Assembly: GCA_030765045.1 (NCBI GenBank)
Contig: CM060962.1
Location: 98,076,412-98,140,411 of the forward strand
Reading direction: 5' to 3'
Source: Tenodera sinensis
Taxonomy: Eukaryota > Arthropoda > Insecta > Mantodea > Mantidae
Length of the DNA: 64,000 nt
Position 1 is the first letter of the stretch. Each line of letters opens with the position of its first letter. Made by a program: the position numbers and the translations under genes. Shown piece by piece: positions 12,564 to 22,818 of the stretch. The notes beneath the pieces were generated by a model. That model ran no database searches. It was not told the DNA's origin and saw only the letters and a list, made by a program, of their open reading frames with translations.

Positions 12564-13249
12564 CAACGTAATTCAGTAAACGCCTCTGATGAAAAGGACA
12601 CTAACAACAACAAATAAAGAGAGCATGGCGGATTCTTGTACTTAGAGCAGAAATTAGGGACACGCCTCATGCACCATGGACCCGTACAGTCAAAACGCAC
12701 ATAATATTAAATAACGGTGTATTTAAATGTTTGCGTACACTACGTCTCGTACATCTCAAATAACATGCATAATAACTTTTGTCATTTAAGTAATAATATT
12801 AGAAGGCCCAGCAAAGGATTAAAACTGTCTTAAAAGGCTAAATTAAGCACGAAAGCCTATGAAGAGGTAATGACAAAGCGCTTGGCATAGAAGTCCTACT
12901 ATTGAACTCGGGAATGTAATTTCAATTAGGTCTCAAAATAGCTGAAGAGAATTATGACTGTATCCTGTGCGCTAACACCAGGAAAACGAGTTCGCGTCTC
13001 GGCATTGTACAATGTTTTTGTGCTGATCAAAACTTGAAAACCGAAATGACAATAATCTAATTATAAAGCTCCTGAGGGGTTAGGACATCATAACTTAAAT
13101 TGTTTTTGGTTGTCTGCATTTTGTAATAGAACGGGTACAATGTCTTCTGCCCCATTGAACTGTATGATGTAGTGTGTTATTATGAATGCCGACTCCCTTC
13201 ATTCTCCACGGGTAAGCTTTTGCATTATATTTTGCGCCATTCCTTCGTC

Positions 13250-13396
13250 ATGTATTCAACAGACGAGTACATTGGTCTGCTTTTGATCTACGAAGAAGCA
13301 AGAGCCAATGCACAAGCTGCGCAGCATCCATACCGGGAGAGATATCCTAATGGACAACAGCAGTACCATAAAATGGACATAAAAATTATAGATTAA
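13250..13396 (+). pseudogene. DUF4817-type helix-turn-helix fragment of a transposase
   Basis: From ATG 13250 the frame reads MYSTDEYIGLLLIYEEARA and continues through AQAAQHPYRERYPNGQQ to about 13363. The pattern (S/T-x-E-x2-D/G-x-L-x-IYGxxxxNAxxAxxxYxERFPN) is that of the DUF4817 DNA-binding domain found at the N-terminus of many insect Tc1/mariner-like transposases and related proteins. After QQ the frame loses similarity and ends at TAA 13396, so only the N-terminal domain survives. An in-frame extension upstream to 13172 exists, but similarity begins at the ATG. It lies between the inverted arms of a TA-flanked element and reads away from the left-arm TATA box, which fits a deleted transposase gene. 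Identification is by motif recall, with no alignment run. Confidence 0.65.
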
Positions 13397-13454
13397 GGTA
13401 ATAACAGCTTTTAACATAATAATTGTTCAATCAATGTTATTTCTGAACATTACA

Positions 13455-13555
13455 CGGTAAAAAATAAAATTCAGGGGAGCTGAACAACATCTACACCACA
13501 CGGATTGCTTACAAATCGTGCACTCGTTCCAACTGAGCTACCAAAAATGTAAATA
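13455..13555 (-). repeat. tRNA-like SINE piece
   Basis: On the minus strand TTGGTAGCTCAGTTGGAACG (A-box-like) is followed by GATTTGTAAGCAATCCGTGT and a weak B box. This looks like a decayed tRNA-derived SINE head inside the TA-flanked element. Confidence 0.5.
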
Positions 13556-14144
13556 AACTGTTGTTTAATAATATGTCCGTTTTGACTGTACGGGTCCATG
13601 ATGGATGAGGCGTGTCTAAATTTTTCGTAATATTTCGCAACCAACCCCTGCTCTAAGTACAAGAATCCGTCATTTTCTTTTTAGCTGACGTTGTTAGTGT
13701 ACTCATATGATAGGTCCATTTTTTCCGAGCCGTTTACTGAATTACGTTGCTATGTATACTCTAATAAAAAGTTTGTAAAATCGGCTGGAAACCGGAATTC
13801 GCTATCAGTAAACGAGTCGTATGTTTCTGAGGTGTACTTTAGCGAGGAGTACGTTCTGTCCCTTAAAGCACTGTTGCCCTCAATTTTGTGCATTCCTCTC
13901 TTTAAGAATGTCAAGTAATACATTTTAGTAAGCGCAAAACTGGACTAAGGCGCACATGCCGTTAGATGGGTGGCCTACCTTCCAAAAAAATAAGGCGCGG
14001 CTGACTCACCTGGTATATATATTAGTACCTACTAATTTCATCGAGTGTATAACCAAAGACATCCATGTTAAATACTCGGATAGCGCATAGCACAGGGGCC
14101 AATGTTTTCATGTTAGAGTATAAAATGCGGACTGCATTGCGGGG

Positions 14145-14160
14145 CAGCTGACTCACCTGG
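14145..14160. repeat. orphan terminus matching the 12.3-14.0 kb element
   Basis: CAGCTGACTCACCTGG followed by TA is the same right-hand tip as at 13998-14013. The upstream 130 bp do not match the right arm, so this is either the end of a different family member or a short internal-deletion copy. Confidence 0.5.
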
Positions 14161-15568
14161 TATATGGTGCTTCATTGAAAGGCGCGTACTCTAATTCGGA
14201 ACACCACTTAATTTGAAGAACGTTACTCCACCCATTTCAATTCAGGATGAAATTGGTGCAAAGCTAACAATATTTAAAATAAGGAGTCGCCGATTCGAGG
14301 TTACAGGTGAATATTTCCAAACCGAAGATAAATATTTCGATGCTTTGAAAACTAAACGAAAGAACAAAATTAAATACATACATAATTGACTACAAACTAT
14401 GAAGGAAAGAACTACACAAGTTTTTATATTTATTACCTTCAGAATCGAAATACAACCTTAATGGAATCCAGGGCAGTGGTGAAATGCTTATAACATGTCA
14501 TTTACTCTTATTTGCAATCGTTGCTGTGCTTGTGATTTCGCTTGTCCAGTGACAATTCATGCTTGAATTGCACACAGATAATAACATTTTAACGCACCTC
14601 TAAGTCTTAAATAGGTTAAACATATTTGTAATTATCTGAAAGTGGGTTGAAGGACAAAACTATGCCTTTTATTTCCATTTACTGGCATGACCATTTTTAA
14701 AACTTCTCAAGTCCATTCGGCATGCACCCGGAAATACTAGGAATGCCTGGGTACACTTTAAGAGACCTGCACAGTTTAAAACCACACAAAAGATGGCATT
14801 AAAATTAAATAAAGCCCTGGAGAATATCAAGAAATGGCATTACAGTAAAACCCCGTTCATATAAGTAGAGTTGTAAAATGCAAACTGTGTACTGCTTAGT
14901 GTAATGAAACGGTATATAGGTTATGTTGCTGTCATTTAAATGACGACAGATCAATTGAAGATGTTAAAGAACATTATCAAATACTAAATGAGTATTCATG
15001 AATGTAATTTGTTTCAAACCGGTAGAAATGTAGGTGGAGTTTACACGGGGTGTCTGCCAAAGTTCTAAGATTACTTAGTACTGTTCCCCAGAATGTGTGC
15101 TAAATTATAGAATGGAACATACAACATTTGTGAATGCGCTTTAAAAGCAACTATGTTCACATGTACTAACCTTTTTTTATTTTTTGTTTTTTTATTTTTA
15201 GGAGAGATTAAATGTTCTATCCTGTCAATTTTAAAAGTATTACTTCGGTGACTCATTATCTGAGGAATTGTTTACCTATCGGACTGAAAATTTTACAGGA
15301 TATAGATGAACTTCTTATAATGTCATTGACTTTCTTTTAAGGAATAATGTGGTTTCTTAAAGATGGCAGTTTGAGTTTTTGAATTACGAACCGTTTATTA
15401 TAATCTATCATTAATTTGTAAAGCATAACGAACCATTTCTTATTACTGAAGTAGTTAACTTACTGTATTGATTATTGCTTTTCTCATATTAAAATTCCAT
15501 TTAGCTATTTTCAACCGTTCCCGAGTCATTTACATCAGAAAATGTAATTCATAGAAAAAACTGCCAAA

Positions 15569-15571
<3 letters not shown>
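14161..15571. other. no gene seen
   Basis: AT-rich DNA without recognisable coding or repeat structure. Confidence 0.5.

Positions 15572-15633
<62 letters not shown>
15572..15633. repeat. A(38) run followed by (GA)12
   Basis: A perfect run of 38 A at 15572-15609 passes into a GA array up to 15633. This could be the tail of a decayed retroposed copy, but no body was recognised upstream. Confidence 0.95.
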
Positions 15634-16513
15634 ACAAAATCTTAGAGAAAAAATTGCAGTCCTTGAAAATACATAATCTGCTACTTTTACAAGTGATAAT
15701 TTATAGAACAAAACTTCCTCTAAATGATGAGCTGAAATGTACCAATCTGAAGGGTAAAGGGGTTATGATTCTCTCTGGGAGGAGGTGCAGAATTCAGCTG
15801 CAATAAGAACTATACTTAGAATATGTATTTAAAATGTGACCATTGGACTTACAATGGTAAATTGTGTATAAAATTAAAGAAGAAATTCCCATTTATACAA
15901 CTACACCAGAAACTAAAGCCATATTTTTGGCAATTTTCACAGAACTCACGGAAAATTGTAAAACAACTCTTAAAGCATCACTTCGTAAATACCTATACAC
16001 TATGCTAGAAATTAAAATTATTACTACTGTTTTGGAAGTTATGAAAAAATGAATTTATAGAAATATAGATTTGTAATAATTAGAAACAAATTCATGAATA
16101 GGCTTGCTGTGGATGCATAGAATTACTAGACTCGTGAAATATATTACATCGTTCTTTGAAGTCAGAACTGTCTAAAGGAACTTAATGTATCAACATTTAT
16201 TTCTGTGATAGGACTTAATTCTGTCATATGGCAACATATAGGTCATATTATGAACCGGGGGTCTCACTTCAATTCCTAGCAAGACATTTCTCCCTGAAAG
16301 TAATTTCCCGAATTTCCTCGGTCTACTGGCAGCTATTCGGAGATACCCTAATTCGACCTCTTCCTTTCCAATTTCCTTTCCAAAATTGATGATTTCATCT
16401 CATTTATCATCGGAGTCCAGTGGCGTAGTTGAAACGGGTGTATGGCACACAACAGCAGAGTATCATTCAGAAACTCAGTAATTTGATATAATATGATCTT
16501 TTAGAATCATGCA
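15634..16513. other. no gene seen
   Basis: Two overlapping frames (15823-16008 and 15864-16052) are AT-rich and match nothing I recognise. Confidence 0.45.
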
Positions 16514-16524
16514 TGAACAATAAC

Positions 16525-16752
16525 GTTTTTTTTTTTTTTGTTTAACAACGCTGTCAATTGTCAGGATCACACCAGCTTCACCGGTGTGCCGGAATTTTGT
16601 CCCACAGGAGTTCTTTTATATGCCAGTAAATCTGCTGACATGGAGCTGTCGTTTTTAAGCACACTTAAAAACCATCAGTCTGAGTCGGATTTGAACCCGT
16701 GACCTTGGGATCAGTAGGCCAGCGTCTAACAAACTGAGCCACCCAGACCAAC
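16525..16752 (-). repeat. SINE with tRNA-like head, split by a MULE insertion
   Basis: On the minus strand the head reads GGTCTGGGTGGCTCAG with A-box-like GTTTGTTAGACGCTGG and B-box-like GGGTTCAAATCCG, then a body shared with 2021-2140 and a poly(A) tail (T run 16526-16539 on the plus strand). The target duplication is TGAACAATAAC at 16514-16524 and TGAACAGTAAC at 23446-23456, that is, on the far side of the MULE. The last bases of the SINE 5' end (CAGACCAAC) are duplicated at 16744-16752 and 23436-23444 by the MULE insertion. The SINE therefore predates the MULE. Confidence 0.88.
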
Positions 16753-16855
16753 ACTTAACCTTATATTGCACACTTGTCCAGTGGCGAAGAAAGCCGAAGT
16801 GTTGAAGTCACGTGACTAAAATGACTGGACCTCACGTGACATGCATCACGTGACT
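16753..16855 (+). repeat. left terminal inverted repeat of the MULE
   Basis: Begins ACTTAACCTTATATTGCAC. It contains three CACGTG hexamers near 16809-16814, 16833-16838 and 16847-16852, two of them in a near-palindromic pair around ATGCAT. The transposase ATG lies 57 bp inside this repeat, so the repeat probably also holds its promoter. Confidence 0.95.
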
Positions 16856-16911
16856 ATTTAGAAAGTTGAGCGGGAAAGATAAGAAATACGCGCGAATAGT
16901 GATATAGTGAT

Positions 16912-17829
16912 ATGGAGTGCAATATGGAAGTGATGGAAGTGAGCCAAAATAAATTTATGGAGTGCAATATGGAAGTGACGGAAGTGAGCCAAAATAAATT
17001 TATGTGCTCGGAGTGTGGGAGATGGTATAAACAGAAGCAACATTTGCGGCGCCACGCTTTCACAGCTCACCCGGGAAGAGTGAATGCCATTGCACCTCTC
17101 CAAAAAGTTTCATTTAAGTGCAGTCTTTGCAAATTCGAAGCATCATCAGAAAGTACTTTATACGAACACTTGGAAGTGATACACGATAGACGTGTAAAAT
17201 TGGAAGAACTGGAATTCTCATCATTCGGAGACTTCAAGAGTTGGAAAGAAGTAACTGAGGCGGCAACACGGTCATTCTTTGGGAAAATTCGTTCCAAAAT
17301 TGCTTCTCAAAGTGTAACATATTATTATCCTTGTCACCGTTCAGGGAATTTTGTCTCCAAAGGCAAAGGTATTCGACATTTAAAACTGCAAGGGAGCAAT
17401 AAAATTGGTGCAGTATGCCCGGCAAAGATGAGGGTTACTGAAGATCAACAAGGAGTATGCAAAGTCAAATTTGTTTCGACTCATATTGGTCACCAACATG
17501 AATTAGGTCATTTGGGATTGACAGAAAAAGAAAGGAACAGTATAGCTGTAGATATTGCTAACAAAATTCCTTTTCAGGCTATACTTGATAAAATACGAGA
17601 CTCAGTATCCGCCTGTAATCTAGAACGGATACATCTGCTAACCAGACAGGATTTGTACAACATTGAGCGATCCTATAATTTGTGCTCCACATCAGTCAGG
17701 CATCAAAATGATGGGACCAGTGTTGAGGCTTGGGTGCATGAAATGAACTCAAATGATAAGACTTGTGTGTTATTTTATAAGCCACAAGACACAGTGAACG
17801 AGTCCTACCCAGAACTAATGGGTGCATGA
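16912..17829 (+). pseudogene. MULE transposase, N-terminal part (two C2H2 fingers)
   Basis: Starts at ATG 16912 (G at -3 and G at +4), 57 bp inside the left terminal repeat. Residues 1-30 are a 15-residue sequence repeated twice (MECNMEV...SQNKF). Two C2H2 zinc fingers follow, C32-x2-C35-x12-H48-x4-H53 and C70-x2-C73-x12-H86-x4-H91, presumably for terminal-repeat binding. Then comes a zinc-binding region of the FAR1/WRKY-GCM1 type, with C141, C169 and a HIGHQH cluster (191-196) followed by LGHLGL. The frame is in step with the downstream catalytic half up to residue 274 (W of WVHEM), where an 88-bp tandem duplication throws it out of frame. The last residues to 17829 are translated from the second copy in the wrong frame. 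Without the duplication the two halves would form one protein of about 695 residues plus a basic tail. Confidence 0.93.
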
Positions 17830-17906
17830 AATGAACTCAAATGATAAGACTTGTGTGTTATTTTATAAGCCACAAGACACAGTGAACGAGTCCTACCCAG
17901 AACTAA
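17731..17906. repeat. perfect 88-bp tandem duplication inside the transposase gene
   Basis: 17731-17818 and 17819-17906 are identical (each starts TGGGTGCATGAAATGAACTC and ends AGAACTAA). Because 88 is not a multiple of three, the duplication creates a frameshift. Either it is a real recent mutation in this copy or an assembly artefact. Confidence 0.97.
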
Positions 17907-19087
17907 AAAGCACAGATTTTGTGTTAATTATAATGACTAGTGCTCAATGTGAAATGTTGAAGAAGTATGGGAATGACCGCATTTGCATTGATGGAACACA
18001 TGGGATGAATAGCTATGGTTTCGAACTTACAACACTTCTGGTACTGGATGATGTTAGACAAGGGTTTCCATGCCCCTTCCTCATTTCAAATAGAAATGAC
18101 TGGCAAGTGCTCTCCATATTTTTCCAATGCATAAAGTCAGAAGTTGGAAAACTTTCCCCGAAAGTTTTTATGTCTGATTTAGCAGAATCTTTCTTTAATG
18201 CTTGGATTTCAACAATGGAAACCCCTAAAATGAGACTCTATTGTTCATGGCATGTGGACAAGGCATGGAGAAAAAATATTAAGAGCAAAATCCAAGGTCA
18301 AGAAAAACAAACAAACGTTTACAAGATTCTTAGAACAGTCCTAGAGGAAAGAGATGAGGCAGCATTTGAAATTATGCTTCATGCCGTACTCAAAATCTTG
18401 AACAGTGATCCGGACACGGCTGAGTTTGCCAAATACTTCGAGGAATACTACATGACTAACGTAAAAAGCTGGGCTTACTGCTATAGGCTGCATGCAGGAC
18501 TTAACACAAACATGCATATAGAGCGAATGCATCACACACTTAAATATGTATATTTACACGGAAAGAAGGTGAAACGTCTGGACAAGGCTATAGGTGCACT
18601 AATGTCCTTTGTTAAAGACAAGCTATTTGATAGGCTTATTGTGCTTACAAAAGGCAAACTAACCAGCAAAATAAGGAACATTCATAATAGGCACAAATCT
18701 AGCTTACAAATAAATAAGGAAATGATCATCAAGGAAGACGGAGGATGGAAAATAGCATCCTCTTCAAAAGTACACGAGATCTACTTTGTACAAGATAATG
18801 AAGTTCAATGCACATGCAGATTAATATGTAGTGAATGTAACACCTGCATTCACAGATATTCCTGCACATGTGTTGATTCCAGCATTAAATGGAATATGTG
18901 CAAGCACATACATAGTGTATGTCAAATGCAAATTGGCCATAGACTTCCTTTGGAACATGCTCAGGACTCCAATGAACTTGTTACAAATTGTGAGGGTCCT
19001 TCAAGTGGAAGTGAACTCCAGCACATACTACATCAAGTAGGTAAAGACAATGTGAAGAAACAAACAAACAACTTGATAAAATCATAG
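17822..19087 (+). pseudogene. MULE transposase, catalytic DDE and SWIM part
   Basis: 421 codons open in the frame downstream of the 88-bp duplication. The MULE catalytic pattern is complete: D57 in ICIDGTHG, D119 in VFMSDLAESFFNAW, the CSWHVDKAW block (C141-x2-H144) and E234 in NMHIERMHHTLK. A SWIM zinc finger follows: C348-T-C350 ... C360-K-H362 (SCTCVDSS, then WNMCKHIH), the usual C-terminal neighbour of MULE and FAR1-type transposases. The first listed residue is a GTG codon, so it is not a real start and the protein is the continuation of the N-terminal half. With all catalytic residues present, the only obvious lesions are the 88-bp duplication and a probable slip near 19060-19080. The protein would cut at the terminal repeats and insert with 9-bp duplications. 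Confidence 0.95.
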
Positions 19088-19353
19088 ACTGCTGTAAGGG
19101 AGTCTCCACAACAGCGGAACTAGAGGTGCTGAAGAGAGGTGTAACAACAATAACCTCAACTATGGCAGCAGTTCGCAACCAATGTGAGCTGCCAAAACCA
19201 GGAGCAATGAGGAAAAGAAAAATAGAGCCACAAAGGCGGCTCTTCAACACTAAAAAACAACGAAGTTCCCACAAGAAGCAGTTTAAAAAACCAGAGGTAG
19301 CAGAGACACTGAGCATTGCAGTATCTTTGCTGCAAGAGAACTCCCATGAATAA
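19075..19353 (+). pseudogene. basic C-terminal tail of the MULE transposase, out of frame
   Basis: A frame open from about 19060 to TAA 19351-19353 encodes a strongly basic tail (GAMRKRKIEPQRRLF, then KKQRSSHKKQFKKP). It is in a different frame from the SWIM part, which ends at 19087. The switch can be explained by a small indel in the CAAACAAACAAC stretch at 19061-19072. The KRKIEPQRR-type tail after a SWIM finger is common in animal proteins of this kind, so I take it as the true C-terminus and not a separate gene. Confidence 0.6.
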
Positions 19354-19482
19354 GTGCCAATGTAAGTTATTTTAAATCATACTATTTACTAAAATTAAAA
19401 TTGCAGCTAACAGTACCTGAGAGTGACGGTTTAAGTGAGAAAAATATATCTATGTGTAATATTGGTATATTCTATTTGAAAG

Positions 19483-19598
19483 CACCCCGAGCCAGGCCTC
19501 CCAGAGGGGATAAAATCCCTATGCTGGCACCGGGGATCGAACCCGGGTCCTCTGCACCAGAGGCAAGTGCGCTACCAACTGCACTACAGAGGCGGTTT
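19483..19598 (-). repeat. truncated SINE, same family as 50789-51148
   Basis: On the minus strand: CCGCCTCTGTAGTGCAGTTG, GTAGCGCACTTGCCTCTGG, then a perfect B box GGGTTCGATCCC, then a body with CTCTGGGAGGCC. The 3' part seen in the 50.8-kb copy is missing. It sits inside the MULE downstream of the transposase, so the MULE was already there. Confidence 0.8.
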
Positions 19599-20486
19599 CC
19601 CTGTCAGTTCTGTAAAAGAAATGGGGCAAAATTGTATTCACATATGTATGGGCATCAACTGTTGACTCAAAAAAATTCAGCCTAAAACTGTTTCTCCACT
19701 AATGGTGCACCATACACTCCACTAATGGTGCGAGCTGACTGAGTTAACACATACGAATCAAACAAATACACATCGTGCAGTAGAAAACAATTACTGAGCT
19801 ATAATACACTTTGTAACTAAGTACAGGACTAAATAATAAAGTGCACTGGTAGTAATACAGCCACACGATATTGTGTCAACTCAATACTGATTGCGAGCAG
19901 AGAAAAACAAGTGTTGCTCGTGTATATCAGCTGCTGGTGATGCGTTTCTGTGTGCACAGTGGAAAAACACAGCGTACGGTTCTCATGTATTTGGATCTCT
20001 CTGTAGAATGGGGTGCTGAGAACCATAGCAGTTAGAGAATCCATAAAAAGTCACTCATACTCTATAGTTAAACCAGTTTAGATCAATCAATGTTAACTGT
20101 TCTTCACATATGCCATACACAGAACAAAGCTGATAACGAGAGTAATAAGATTGTAAACTTGCTACCTAAATACTTTTTACAACCACTGAAATTGATTATA
20201 ATCCATTTAAAATTGCCTATATTTTAAGTGGAAATAGATAATGACCTAGCCCCTAGGCACACTCATTACTTAGGCTACATAAAATACTGCTGTTCATTGC
20301 ATTGTATTTTTATTTATTTCTAGGGCATACACAGTGGGAAGCTGGACTTGTGACTGTAGGTGTAAAACTAACAAGCTGTTGCCATCCAGTACTGTATTTC
20401 AGCGCGTACTCGCCACACTTTCTCTTATGGTTATCGTTGCTCTTACTGATGGTGTTGAACAAGCCTATACTTGTTATTTTGTTGTA
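19599..20486. other. MULE interior, no gene seen
   Basis: Spacer inside the MULE between the SINE and the minisatellite, with no recognisable coding. Confidence 0.5.
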
Positions 20487-21683
20487 AACTTATAACAGTG
20501 TCAGATTTAGGAGTTATGTATGTTCAATATAAATTATTTTGTGATGTAAACTTACAACAGTGTCAGTATTTAGGAGTTATGTATGTTCAGTATAAATTAT
20601 TTTGTGATGTAAACTTACAACAGTGTCAGTATTTAGGAGTTATGTATGTTCAATATAAATTATTTTGTGATGTAAACTTACAACAGTGTCAGTATTTAGG
20701 AGTTATGTATGTTCAGTATAAATTATTTTGTGATGTAAACTTACAACAGTGTCAGTATTTAGGAGTTATGTATGTTCAGTATAAATTATTTTGTGATGTA
20801 AACTTACAACAGTGTCAGTATTAGGAGTTATGTATGTTCAGTATAAATTATTTTGTGATGTAAACTTACAACAGTGTCAGTATTAGGAGTTATGTATGTT
20901 CAGTATAAATTATTTTGTGATGTAAACTTACAACAGTGTCAGTATTAGGAGTTATGTATGTTCAATATAAATCATTTTGTGATGTAAACTTACAACAGTG
21001 TCAGTATTTAGGAGTTATGTATGTTCAGTATAAATTATTTTGTGATGTAAACTTACAACAGTGTCAGTATTAGGAGTTATGTATGTTCAATATAAATCAT
21101 TTTGTGATGTAAACTTACAACAGTGTCAGTATTTAGGAGTTATGTATGTTCAGTATAAATTATTTTGTGATGTAAACTTACAACAGTGTCAGTATTAGGA
21201 GTTATGTATGTTCAGTATAAATTATTTTGTGATGTAAACTTACAACAGTGTCAGTATTAGGAGTTATGTATGTTCAATATAAATCATTTTGTGATGTAAA
21301 CTTACAACAGTGTCAGTATTTAGGAGTTATGTATGTTCAGTATAAATTATTTTGTGATGTAAACTTACAACAGTGTCAGTATTTGGGAGTTATGTATGTT
21401 CAGTATAAATTATTTTGTGATGTAAACTTACAACAGTGTCAGTATTAGGAGTTATGTATGTTCAATATAAATTATTTTGTGATGTAAACTTACAACAGTG
21501 TCAGTATTTAGGAGTTATGTATGTTCAGTATAAATTATTTTGTGATGTAAACTTACAACAGTGTCAGTATTTAGGAGTTATGTATGTTCAATATAAATTA
21601 TTTTGCGATGTAAACTTACAACAGTGTCAGTATTTAGGAGTTATGTATGTTCAATATAAATTATTTTGCGATGTAAACTTATA
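20487..21683 (+). repeat. 63/62-bp minisatellite, about 19 copies, inside the MULE
   Basis: Units such as AGGAGTTATGTATGTTCAG plus AAATTATTTTGTGATGTAAAC plus TTACAACAGTGTCAGTATTT. Units are 63 bp when they read CAGTATTTAGG and 62 bp when they read CAGTATTAGG, with sparse substitutions (CAATA/CAGTA, AATCATT/AATTATT, TTGCGATG). Runs of 63-bp units keep an open frame with a 21-residue period (LGVMYVQYKLFCDVN...), but 62-bp units break it, so it is not a gene. Related degenerate units continue to about 21910. Confidence 0.98.
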
Positions 21684-21910
21684 AAATGTTGGTATTCAGG
21701 AGTTATGTATGTTACATTTTCTTAATTTTCCGACATAAAATGTTAAAACTGTTAATATTCAGAGGAAGTTATATGAGTTAAGAACCCAATTATTTTGTGA
21801 TGTAACTCAAAAAAGTGTTGGTATTCTGAAGGAGTAATGTGTGTTTAATGTCAATTATTTTTTTATGTAAATTTATAAAAGTGTGTATTCAGAAGTTTAG
21901 GACTTGTAAA
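21684..21910 (+). repeat. degenerate copies trailing the 63-bp minisatellite
   Basis: Three or four diverged units still show the GTTGGTATTCAGGAGTTATG and AATTATTTTGTGATGTAA pattern. The array edge is old while the centre is homogeneous, as expected for unequal exchange. Confidence 0.8.
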
Positions 21911-22331
21911 TTACCTATGTAAAACTAGGAAAATAAAGTGTTGTTTATTAAATGGGGAAAAAGTTGTTCATACTTTCTTCATAAAGTAAAAATATACAGC
22001 GCAACCATTTTGCAAAGAATAAATTATTTATGAGCAGCTGTGATAACTTTCAATAGCTAGTGTACAATAACGGGAGTAATTCCGGGATTACAATGAACGA
22101 AACGTAATACAATTTCTAGTTTAGCGACATTTCTTACTTCACCATCTTGGCAGTTTGCAAACTGATGGCATCAACATTCAAGAATATATTACAATACGCT
22201 AAATACTCTACTTGCTCTGGTAAACTGAACAGATAGCAATGATGGCATGTTATCTTTAATATTCCAGGTATTGAGAAATCTTTATTTTATTATGCAGTGA
22301 TTGCTTGCCTATAAATCAAGTTGGTGTGACT

Positions 22332-22491
22332 GACCATTATGTGATGTTAGCTACATAAACCTATGTGTCTGTTTTAAGTATACAATTTGGCAATGCATCA
22401 TTTGTTACTTCGACCATTATGTGATGTTAGCTACATAAACCTATGTGTCTGTTTTAAGTATACAATTTGGCAATCCATCATTTGTTACTTC
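22332..22491. repeat. 80-bp tandem duplication in the MULE
   Basis: 22332-22411 and 22412-22491 are the same apart from one base (GCAATGCATC versus GCAATCCATC). This is the third tandem duplication inside this one element. Confidence 0.97.
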
Positions 22492-22818
22492 CTACACCAG
22501 CAACAATTCTTCTGAAGTGAGAGGGATGAGGTAAACTAGGGTCACCACTTTAAGCAGCAGGATAAGTAAAAAAAAAAAAAACAGTGCATGAACATATAAG
22601 TGAATCACAAGGGTATATTTTTGTTTCATTAACAGAAGCTGTACACACATGTTTATCTTCTTCCTGTTACACAGTGGGTTTTACTCTGCATTTCATGTGC
22701 AATATACTCTACCTGATCACATACTAATAGTTTATACTGACTTAAATGACTCACCAGATTTTCAAATTAAGTCCAATCATTACTGAGATTGAAAGACACT
22801 TGTTATACACACACCTTT

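Larger units (their letters stand above)
12303..14013 (+). mobile_element. TA-flanked DNA transposon with inverted arms over 400 bp
   Basis: Left arm (12303-12715) and right arm (about 13563-14013) are inverted copies, roughly 80-85% alike with indels. The outer tips read CCAGGTTAGTCAGCC and, inward from the right, CCAGGTGAGTCAGCC. Each tip is flanked by TA (12301-12302 and 14014-14015), the target duplication of the Tc1/mariner superfamily. Each arm also contains a conserved open frame in mirror positions (about 89 and 75 codons). Between the arms lie a DUF4817-type helix-turn-helix fragment on the plus strand and a tRNA-like SINE piece. The left arm contains TATAAATAG pointing inward. Length is 1711 bp, too short for a full transposase, so it is a non-autonomous or deleted copy. 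Confidence 0.7.

Noticed and set aside
17731..17906. Duplication acting as a spliced intron
   Set aside because: The 88-bp unit has no AGGT at its junction that would allow exact removal by splicing, so a spliced repair is unlikely.
20471..21684. Protein with a 21-residue repeat encoded by the 63-bp minisatellite
   Set aside because: 62-bp units repeatedly break the frame and there is no upstream start or domain.
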